From the NCBI GenBank assembly GCA_034440615.1, contig JAOTOM010004118.1, positions 62,001-126,000 of the forward strand: DNA of 64,000 bases, in the 5' to 3' direction. The notes under the pieces were generated by a model. The model worked only from the letters and a program-made list of their open reading frames with translations, made no database searches and was not told the DNA's origin. The position numbers and the translations under genes were made by a program. Shown here one piece after another: positions 55,461 through 64,000 of this stretch. This stretch comes from Ashinkailepas kermadecensis. Lineage: Eukaryota > Arthropoda > Thecostraca > Neolepadidae. Numbering within the stretch: the first letter of the stretch is position 1; each line of letters opens with the position of its first letter.

Positions 55461-56039
55461 ACTACTGAGCGTAGATGTCGTCATCAATGTCCTACCTACT
55501 TCCTCACGACTCGTTTGACTGATGACGGCATGCCGCCCAACGCCGCAGTGAACACACCGGCAGTTTGCATAGAAATTTGCAGAAGATCAAATACAGTGTT
55601 TCTACTGAAGGACGTACGATGGAAAGAATAGTACAGATTCGGTGATGGACAATGTTGGTACAGTCAGCAGTACGCCTGCTCATACATCGTTGATCACAGA
55701 ACTACACGGAGTGCAGACGACGCCGCGGGGATACAAACTGCACAGCCTGCGACCTTCACCATAATGAGCCGCAATGTATGCAGTACTAGTCGGTCTCGAT
55801 AGATAGATAGACGGACGGAGCATCGGTCGGCAGGTATCTACTCCGTGGGGATGATAATCATAACGCGATGGTCGCTTTTCGATATTGTCTGAGATGTGAA
55901 AACTGCGCAAGTCTTCATCCATGAAATCAAGAAAAAGATGGCCATTGACGTGCCGTGCAGTGTTAGTGACTCCAGCCGTCAGCCAGGTACCTGGACCCGT
56001 TGCCAGTGGCCTATGACATACCATCATGACCCCACCTAC

Positions 56040-56180
56040 AGACCGCTAGTGACCTCACCTACGACGCTCCAACATAACCAGGTCTGTGAGCTGCCTACAT
56101 GATCTCACCTGCAGGTCGTTATCGACCTCGCCTGTCAGCGACCTGTCGGTGACCTGTTGGTGACCTGTCGGCGACCTCAC
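56040..56180 (-). repeat. Short repeats of the splice-donor edge
   Basis: Just downstream of the donor at 56180, RCAGGTSR-type units recur every 10-15 bp. One is a second donor-like GCAG|GTGAGATC at about 56105-56095. Confidence 0.55.
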
Positions 56181-56426
56181 CTGCGAGTTGGGCACCGCGA
56201 AGGTGGCGATGCGCTGCGATGCGAAGTGCACCTCCGAGTCTGTGTAGACCAGCGAGATGTTGGTGGTGTCGCCGCCGGACGCCAGGCGCACCCCCAGCTG
56301 CACCACCGTCTCCAACGGATTCACCACGGCGAACAGGAAACTCGGCGCCGCCTTCTGCGGCTTCACGGTCACTACCACCGCGAAGTCGGAAGGCATCCGC
56401 TCCGGCAGATGCAGGCGGTACGGTTG
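56181..56426 (-). CDS. Multiplexin (collagen XV/XVIII-like) TSPN domain, second exon in window
   Basis: The exon has 82 codons in phase 0. The acceptor is CCACAG|CAACCG (AG at 56428-56427) and the donor CTCGCAG|GTGAGG (GT at 56180-56179). The peptide includes LPERMPSDFAVVVTVKPQ, FLFAVVNPLETVVQLGVRL, TNISLVYTDSEVHFASQRIA and FAVPNSQ, the hydrophobic beta-strand core of the multiplexin TSPN domain. It joins in frame to GTWMKFAL in the next exon (50971) and follows HDVK from the previous one (60443). The order along the minus strand is therefore that of a real gene. Codon use is GC-rich and there are no breaks. Both edges of this exon are echoed in intronic tandem repeats. Confidence 0.9.
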
Positions 56427-56690
56427 CTGTGGAACATAGATGTAGGTGAGATCCAGAGGTGGTAGTGCTCCGGTGCAGTCACATATCAGCAGATGCAGGC
56501 CTTACGGTTGATGTGGAACAGAGGAATAGCTGGAATACAGGCGCACTGCTCCAGTGCAGTCACATATCAGCAGATGCAGGCCGTACGGTTGATGTGGAGC
56601 AGAGGTGCAGGTGGGGTACAGAGATATTGCTCCGGTGCGGTCACATATCAGCAGATACAGGCCGTACGGTTGTTTTGCAGCCGGATAGGT
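56427..56690 (-). repeat. ~87-bp repeats copying the acceptor edge of the exon
   Basis: About 22 bp of the exon start (CAGATGCAGGCSGTACGGTTG on the plus strand), plus intronic sequence, recurs three times beyond the exon, at about 56490-56520, 56570-56600 and 56650-56690. In the copies the acceptor AG is changed (two AT, one AA), so only the exon-proximal one can be used. Confidence 0.8.
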
Positions 56691-57189
56691 ACACCGGTGT
56701 GGTTTGTTTTAATATGTATTTTCAACAATCTCGACTCACCATTGAATTTGTAGCCAGTATACCCACAACACACCTTTTTCTCATGATGACAGTGCTATAA
56801 TAGCATCCATACCTTGGGAATGTACTGACTATGGTTTTTGCAAGTGTCACTTCAGTTAGGTATGACCAGGGTTGGATCTATGTCTTGGAATTCTGGAATT
56901 AGAGAGGAAAATTAGGTGGCATTACATGCTGTAATGTAGCAGAGGACTTCGAGGACTTCTCTTTGAATCTGAATCCTGAATTTTGAGAGGAAAACTGTGT
57001 AGCATTTCAAGCTGGAGAATGATTTGATTTGTTTCTGTCATCAAAAACTCGTTTTGTACTGTTAATGGTCATGTTCCGTGTTTCCATGTTCCCATGATCA
57101 TGGCCAAACAGCAAGTATATGACAGTCATTGTCAAACTCAATTCACCTTTTTTGAGAAAAAAAAGAGTGGATAATTTCCCGGAGACAAT
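56691..57189. other. Intron sequence, nothing recognised
   Basis: AT-rich multiplexin intron 1 sequence with a weak GAATTTTGAGAGGAAAA duplication at about 56890-57000. Confidence 0.4.
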
Positions 57190-58910
57190 AATAAAAAGCC
57201 ATCGCTAGCCCTTAGGGACTCTTTAGATCTCAGGGGGCCCTGTTCGTCTCATAAGGATCCCTTCCAAGCCCCTTGGGCATCCCAGTTCAGTCCCCTCTAG
57301 CGCCCAGTGACTATTTCAAATCGGCAGGGGTCCACTCCTGTTGTTAGGGGTTTTCCCAGTCCTTGGCTAGTTTCAAGTATTTTTAACTGGCAAGTATTTT
57401 TAGCTGGCAAGGCAAGCTAGCTCTTACATTGATCCTCAGTATTCCTCACAATCACTGACCTAGTGACTCTTCTTAGCTCTAAGGGAACTCTGTTCGCCTT
57501 CAAGGACCCTCTCAAGCTGCTAGGGATCCTTTCCAGTTATTAACAGCTCTTGTGGTTTCAAGAAAATTATAGCTCTCAGGTTGGCCCTCGCTATTCCTCA
57601 CCTCAATTGCCAGTCAACAATAATGTTTTCCCCTCGGGTGCCGCCCATCTATTAGGGACCGCTCTCAACATCAGAAGAATCCTAGTCCAGTCCTCTCTGA
57701 CACTCACGAGATCCTCAGCATCACTCAAGGCCCTCTTCTGCGTGTAGGGACCCATCACAGTTCCCAATAGTCCTGTCTAGCTCTCATCTCGGGGAATTTC
57801 AGATCTGAGATGAGCAATCACTAGTCCTTTTCAGCTCGCATAGGTCCTGTTTATCCCTCAGGTGCCCTTTCAAACCCAAAGAGCATCCGAGCCTTCTCAG
57901 ACCCTCACGTGCCTTATTTCTGAGCTGTTAGGGGCCAATTTCAACTGAGACTGCCCTTTCCAGCTGGTATAGACACTCCAGCTCTCGGGCGGGTCCTCTC
58001 TGGTCTTCACAGCCCTTGCTAGTCATCAGGGTGGACGTCTTCGCGTCCCAAGGGCACTTTCCACACACGCTATTAGATGCACTTTAATATTTCCTCGGTT
58101 ATATTTCTGCCCCTCAGAGCGGTCGCCTGAAGGGCTCCACCGGACTCGACAGAGAGCGGGTACCCCTTCACCTCTTGGAAACGCTACTGCTGTGTAGCAT
58201 CCCGGGCCCCTCTATGGGCTTAGGAGCCCTTTACGTAGCACCGGGAACCCTGCGCTTCGGCTCGGATCGTCTCCGAAGCACTGGGGGTCTGTTTATCGGC
58301 CTGAGGCCCGCTGTCAGCTCTGCCGACCCTTTCCATCAGCGTGAGCCAAAGCCGACCCAGTGGCTCTGCACTTCCACCCCAGGGCTCCATCCGTCGGCTC
58401 AGATACCCTCTTTTACGGCTCAGGACACTTCCGTCCAGTCGGAATCTCCTCTTCAAAATATTGGGCCTCCTCTATCATGCAAGTGGCCCCTGTGCGGTTC
58501 CGGACCTCTTGGGCCCAGGGGCCCTTTATGCCGGCTCTGAGCTCTCTCCGACGGCCCGGGTCCTCAACAGCTAGGGGTCATCTTCGTCGGCACAGGGGAC
58601 CTCCTTAGCGATCCAGATCCTCCTCTATCAGGCCAGAGGCCCTCTTTCAACAGCTTGGGTCCCCTCCATCAGGCCAGGGGCCCTTGTACTTCTTGGGTCC
58701 TATCTTTCGGCCAAAGGGTCCTTTCTGACGGCCAGAAATCCCCTGCGGCAACTAGGGCCCCCTCAGTTATTTCAGGGGCCCTCTTTGACGACCCACGGCC
58801 TTTTCTAGCAAGCTGGAGGGCCCTTTTCAATCGCTTGGATCCTGTCCATCAAGTCAGGGGCCTTTTCTCGGCTTGGGCTCTGTCGACAGCCCGTCCTGGC
58901 CGAGTTAGAA
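57190..58910. repeat. Degenerate ~21-bp-period array in multiplexin intron 1
   Basis: About 1.7 kb of diverged units near GGGGCCCTTTCNNCGGCYCA. Between 58660 and 58860 they follow one another at about 19-22 bp. It is related to 35470-36010 (inverse) and resembles 30400-32820 in period but not in consensus. Proline- and leucine-rich plus-strand ORFs here are probably not genes. Confidence 0.65.
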
Positions 58911-60442
58911 GTTCAATCCTCGCAAAGCTTCAGATATGATAAAGTTTTTGCTCTCCGAATGAACATTTGTAGCAAAAACGCTATCATTTTTATGTATTGT
59001 ATATCAAGTTAAATTTGGTACTTCCATCCTATGAAAATCACAAGCATCGAGTTCACCGGAGGTCACGTGACCTGAGGAAATGGGATAACTTCAATCATTT
59101 ATCCCATATAAATATTGCCGGGATTGGATTCCTTGAAACTTTGCGAGTTCAAAATTGTCTGGACATTTATATTCTTAATAATATTTAACATAGTTATAGG
59201 CCACCGAGGGTAACCTTGCAGCGTGACCTTCCAGAAATGACTAAGGCTATAATTACTGAACCATTGAACTGATCGAAATAAAATGTTAACAGGAGGATTT
59301 AGGGCATGAGATAACCCTGTGCACCCATTTTGCTCAAAATCTGAGACATTACGGTGGGTAATTACCCCTTTGCCTGGTTCATTTGTCCTGGAATTCCCCA
59401 GGTATAGGTGTTTGTACCAACACTGTTCAGAGCAAAACGCACGTGGCGAAAGCGTGCAGTTCGGCCCCATTCTCACGTTGCCAAAACTTGTTGCATCATC
59501 CATAATTTTAATACACTGGGTAGCCGGAAAAAATGGAACTTAGTGAATGTGTTTTAAGGTGATAATTGTAAGGTGATTTAAGGTTATATTTTAAGGTGAT
59601 AATTTCCAAAGGGATTACAAGCAGAGAGACCACTCAGATGATTCGCACTGCTTTGGGGATGTATAATGAGCATGTACTTCAAAGTCTGGTTTATGGATGC
59701 ATAGGCCTGGTCTATGGACCCATAAGCCTGCGTTGTGCACCTCAAGGTGTGTGTCAATGACTGGTCATGTGGGTTAGACGTATTTAATTCATGCATGCAA
59801 ATATTCGGACACAGTTTGTGAGGTACTTTTTGGTGGGCTTCATAACAAGTTTCAGACACCGTTTGTGAGAAACTTTTTGGTGGGCTTGATAACAAGGCTC
59901 TCTGCTTTTGTTTCACCTATCGAGCTATTTCAGCCCAGCTGTTCGACCTGAAGCCGAGATAGAAAGGTTCAATGCACGACTTGCATTCGCGGTGCGAATG
60001 TTTTCTAACGGCCTGGTAAAAAATTATCGATCTACACGGCAGTTCTCCAGCTGGTTTTGTGATCATTGTAAGAGTGGCAAAATCATTCAATGAATGGAGC
60101 TGGGAAGGATCATCTAAAGAGAAGGTCAGCAGATCTCTGAATATGCCCTACCCGCCCCCTGCCAACATCTCGGGATTTTGTGCCACTGAAGCACAACACA
60201 ATGGCATCTTATCTGATTTGGTGAAGGCATAGACTGCATTGAACTGGCATTAGTTAGAATGGCTCAGGACAGCCATGAGGAATGTCGGTAGATGAAGGCA
60301 GTATTTCAAGGCGACATTTTCCAAGAGACATCGACCAGATTTCGTGTAAACATTGTCCGACGTCTGGACGTTGTCCGCTCCAGGGCGCATGCCATTCCAG
60401 ACTGTGGCGGTCCGTGGCGGCCGATGATTGATGCCCACCTAC
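58911..60442. other. Intron sequence with a 46-bp duplication
   Basis: A direct duplication with GTTTGTGAGRWACTTTTTGG plus TGGGCTTSATAACAAG lies at about 59811-59895. A short TATGGAYSCATARGCCTG repeat lies at about 59690-59735. No exon or element was recognised. Confidence 0.45.
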
Positions 60443-60570
60443 CTTGACGTCGTGACCGGCTCGGAACTCGTACGACGGGAACCCGTCCTCGCCCTCAACG
60501 AATCCCAGACGGCTGTCTTCGGGGAACGGGATCGGAATGGCCCCCAGCAAGTTCATGACCTTGACACCAC
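60443..60570 (-). CDS. Multiplexin (collagen XV/XVIII-like) TSPN domain, first exon in window
   Basis: The 128-bp exon begins after the acceptor TTTTCAG (AG at 60572-60571) and ends at GTCAAG|GTAGGT (GT at 60442-60441), exactly on a codon boundary. The first two bases complete a split codon. It encodes GVKVMNLLGAIPIPFPEDSR, then LGFVEGEDGFPSYEFRAGHDVK. The sequence fits the start of the TSPN domain, where an LL-A-PLP helix precedes a V-G-DG-P strand. Exons with the signal peptide should lie further right (above 60570) but were not found, and may be outside the window. Confidence 0.85.
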
Positions 60571-60885
60571 CTGAAAACAAACAGTTTCGTGCAAGCAGCC
60601 GCAGCGATACACAAACCGAGGCTTCGTGTGTGTACAAACGCGGGGACAGGGCATATCCTGTGCAGTGTGCACGGACGATGCGAATCCACCACAAAATACG
60701 CGAGTATTTGTCATCTGTATTCGCCTTTGTTGGCGTGTTTGCAATGCATATTCATGAGCTTAGATGTTGGTGGTCACAAGTTGAGAGGCACCGCGTTATT
60801 TACGTAATGACTGGGGAAAGAGGCGGGAGAGTATGTTGATTAATCCGGGGTGCTTGTCAGGTACCATAGACGCACCACCACATTC

Positions 60886-61085
60886 CGAACATGACCACAT
60901 TCCGAGCGTGAGTACACTCCGAACGTGACCACATTCCGAGCGTGACCACATTCCGAGCGTGACCACGTTTGATTCCAGCAGTGCGGTACACCTCTCGGTG
61001 GGATCGGGGCTGCTGAACCACTCACTCCATGGGATCAGGTCTGCTGAACTATTCACTCGGTAGGATTGGGGCTGCTGAACTATTC
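60886..61085. repeat. 17-bp (5 copies) and ~31-bp (3 copies) tandem repeats
   Basis: Positions 60886-60970 are CCGAGCGTGACCACATT units. Positions 60990-61085 are GGGATCGGGGCTGCTGAAC... units. Overlapping ORFs are artefacts. Confidence 0.88.
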
Positions 61086-62392
61086 ATGTGATGCAGATGA
61101 CACAGCTTTGTTTATACCGGCCGCTCCCTAGACATAGTACGGCTCCCAGGTGAAGCCCAAATTTGAATTCGGTGTTGTTGTTGGTGTGACTAGGTGTTGC
61201 CAGTCGTTGTGATGACTGATTGACTTCTGGCCGATTACGGACCGACCTTGAATCAGTGCGGCCTTAATCGAAACATTCACCGTGAAATATCAACCTCCAC
61301 AGAAGGCGTTCCTTCATTTAGACTGATTCGGAGGACAGTAGCCTAAGTCTGGGGAATTGCTTATGTCCTCACATGTTGTGATGCCCACCAATTCGAACAC
61401 GACCAAGTTCGAACAGTGACCTCAAGTTGGAGTAGTTGGAAGGTGATCAGACAAGCTGAAGCAGAACACGAATACCAGATGCCATTAACAATCTAGCAGA
61501 TACATTATCAGAATTATACCCGAAAGGAATCTCGAAACATCAATCGAGAGCCAAATATGTAGATTACGTGCTGTACTAATCGGCTTCACACATATCAAGC
61601 CTGCGAATGTTACACGGCAGCTCCCGAAGGCCTACTCAGCGACCATTACCGACAACGCTGACCGCGTTCAAAAACTAAAACCGTCCGACATATCTAGCAC
61701 CAGGAAACAACAAGCGCTGTAATCGACGTTAAGGTTGAAACTGGAACGAACCATTGAATGCATACAGATGTTCAATTATGGAAGTGAACATATTTGGCAG
61801 GCAAACACATTTCAGCATGTAATTGATCTGACAGGGCCAGTAATTGTGTACCCACTGCAGGTAGCACTCATTACACATCGCATCCATAGCGTGTAGCGAT
61901 GTAGGTGTCTCTTTGAGCTCTGAAGCTTCGTACGCAGTGATGACATGATGGCATAGAACCTCGCATTTGAACATTGTGGTTCACATGACAGACAGACAGC
62001 TGCCCCATCAGTTTCAGAATGCTTCAATATCATTATCATGGTATTGTATCGTAATGCACCACCTCACGATGTTCCAGCATACCAACTTCAATATCTACGG
62101 GTAGACCCGAAGCGAACCATAGCAGGACGTCACTTCGCTTTGGAACTTAGTGTTCACTTCACTTCGCACTTCGCGTTGAAACCTCTTCAAGCTAATCACT
62201 CGGCGCATCCTACCAGCACACTATGAAGGCGATATTGTAGGGTGAACCAACGTCACACAAGTGTTCAAATCGTCACAAATTGACTCTGATCTACTTTCTG
62301 TCCCGCAGTCACAGGTGGAAAAGTACCTGGATGGATAAAAATATGTTGCTCAGTCACTTCCCCATTATTACAGAGCTTGCTGAGCAGCGCAT
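61086..62392. other. No gene recognised
   Basis: Unique sequence with short ORFs only. It may be an intron of the multiplexin gene upstream of the 60570 exon. Confidence 0.35.
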
Positions 62393-62590
62393 ACTGAAGC
62401 AATTCACAGAACGCACAGAAAGCTGAAACAACTCACAGAAGGCACATACAACTGAAGCAACTCGCAGAGAGCACTGAACACTGAAGCAACTCACGGAATG
62501 CACATACATATGAAGCAACTCACAAAACGCACATGAAGCTGAAACACTTCACAGAACACACATAAAAATCACAGAACGCAATGCCAACGC
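62393..62590. repeat. ~37-bp degenerate tandem repeat, ~5-6 copies
   Basis: Diverged units built on CTGAAGCAACTCACAGAAYG plus CACATAMA. Confidence 0.85.
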
Positions 62591-62756
62591 ACGAACAATT
62601 ATTTCTGGTGCGAGCAATACTTGGCAGGGCAGCCCGAGTCAGTCACAAGGCATCTGGATACATCTGGAGCCACTTGTAGCACAGTGCAATTAATTTACAC
62701 ACGATTAATAGTCATTTCGGGAAGCCCCAGCTCCACGTAGAACGCGGTTGCGTCGT

Positions 62757-63133
62757 GCTCTGCAGCCATAGGTATCATTGCCAGTGCGGTTCTCTGCAGC
62801 CATGGGTAGCATTGCCAGTGCGGTTCTCTGCAGCCATAGGTATCATTGCCAGTGCGGTTCTCTGCAGCCATAGGTAGCATTGCCAGTGCGGTGCTCTGCA
62901 GCCATGGGTATCATTGCCAGTGCGGTGCTCTGCAGCCATGGGTAGCATTGCCAGTGCGGTGCTCTGCAGCCATAGGTATCATTGCCAGTGCGGTGCTCTG
63001 CAGCCATAGGTAGCATTGCCAGTGCGGTGCTCTGCAGCCATAGGTATCATTGCCAGTGCGGTGCTCTGCAGCCATAGGTAGCATTGCCAGTGCGGAGCTC
63101 TGCAGCCATAGGTAGCATTGCCAGTGCGGTGCG
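62757..63133. repeat. 34-bp minisatellite, 11 copies
   Basis: The unit CTCTGCAGCCATAGGTATCA plus TTGCCAGTGCGGTG. ATAGG/ATGGG and TATC/TAGC variants alternate irregularly along the array. Confidence 0.95.
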
Positions 63134-63589
63134 AAAATCCGCACTTCCTCGAAACACGTGACAGAAATGCCCCTATATACCACCAATATACCACATACGA
63201 ATTGATAGCATCCATAATCAAGGACGCCTCCACATATTTTTTGACATGGTAGACGAGAAGATGCTTAGTGCCACACAGCCCCCTGTCCCGCATGGTGGTG
63301 ATACCGATGTCCACAACCTGAGGCAGGATATTTACTGCATGTTTGACGAGTATGTCTATCATGTCACCCACACCTTCACATTAGAATACGATATATACGA
63401 GCATTGTAGTGACGTTGAATGTAGCGAAACATAGTTGGGACACCAGATACAATGCAACACGTCAATATCAACATCAGCTTAGCACCCGGTTTGTCAAGGT
63501 AATTTGAACACAGGTATTTGCATGTTTAAAAGTTGGTGCAACCATGAACAATATTATGTAAGTTCATGATATCTAATTTGTGCAATGTA

Positions 63590-63705
63590 ATGAACAACAA
63601 ATAAGGAACACCATGGATGTAATGAACAACAAGTAATGAACACAATTAATGTAATGAATGCATAGCAAGTAATGAACACAATGAATGAAATGAATGAATA
63701 CAATA
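63590..63705. repeat. Degenerate TAATGAACAAC/AATGAATG simple repeat
   Basis: Short AT-rich units around GTAATGAACAMAA recur irregularly. They lead into the terminal small element. Confidence 0.7.
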
Positions 63706-63713
63706 AACATAAT

Positions 63714-63951
63714 CAGGAGCACACCCAGGATTTTCTCAAATTAGCCCGAACTGAACGAGGTTTCCCTTTTTTGTTCTTGATCGGAGAGTAAAATTTAACT
63801 CCATTTCCGGGGAAAAAGCCTTCAGAAGAAGAGCTTAAAGGGATTGGGAGGGTTTAATCTTCACTTCCACATTTTCAAAGTAAGAAACGTCGAATCATAG
63901 GAGGTCGGACCACCCCCCCCCCTATTTCCCTTTCTGCTAAGTGCACCTATG
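63714..63951. mobile_element. 238-bp probable hAT-type MITE
   Basis: The ends are CAGGAGCAC and GTGCACCTATG (CA...TG, weak inverted similarity). They are flanked by AACATAAT (63706-63713) and AATATAAT (63952-63959), which match at 7 of 8 positions. The interior has a C-run and no ORF. Confidence 0.5.
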
Positions 63952-64000
63952 AATATAATGAACGACCATAATGTTATATATTTAAATTCATTTACACAAT

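Noticed and set aside
55680..56027. 115-codon minus-strand ORF in multiplexin intron 2 as an exon
   Set aside because: It has no similarity to multiplexin and is out of context with the phase-0 junction joining 56181 to 50971.

Overview
The window is metazoan nuclear DNA, most likely from an invertebrate and plausibly an arthropod or crustacean. Three lines of evidence support this. Coding sequence comes in GC-rich exons with GT-AG borders. Two recognisable animal genes are present: a collagen XV/XVIII (multiplexin) thrombospondin-N/laminin-G domain and glycerol kinase 5. The rest is transposons, minisatellites and microsatellites. I see no bacterial, organellar, rRNA or complete tRNA genes. 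The taxon is inference; no diagnostic marker is present.

Host genes. (1) Minus strand, 350-514: a probable first coding exon with a signal anchor, whose gene would run off the left edge. (2) Plus strand, 27181-28808: the C-terminal exons of a glycerol-kinase-5-like gene. The last exon changes reading frame three times. (3) Minus strand, 60570-50798: three consecutive, phase-compatible exons of a multiplexin-type collagen, separated by introns of about 4.0 and 5.2 kb. These introns hold a LINE, a 1.4-kb hexamer satellite and a degenerate 21-bp-period array.

Transposons. An RNase-H-bearing non-LTR retrotransposon of the I/Jockey group lies on the minus strand (13490 down to 6430). A 3141-bp hAT transposon (10142-13282) with an uninterrupted transposase ORF and a perfect 8-bp target duplication is inserted in its endonuclease domain. 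A second copy of this LINE (52375-54960) carries an internal inversion and a mutated RT active site. Fragments of a CR1-like LINE (20240-23540) are interrupted by a 930-bp TTAA-targeting element (21958-22887). That element carries 11 nuclear-receptor-type half-sites, and a second copy at 41205-41752 keeps part of them. A 1.25-kb foldback element (3645-4893) sits inside a dispersed repeat whose uninterrupted paralogue is at 42820-43500. Several small TIR elements are also present (44626-45671, 47008-47263, 63714-63951).

Tandem repeats are very dense, with units of 6 to about 121 bp. Three separate regions show a degenerate period near 21 bp. At two exons the splice-site edge itself has been copied into an intronic tandem array. 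Positions and alignments were read by eye, so repeat borders are approximate to a few bases unless a target duplication fixes them.
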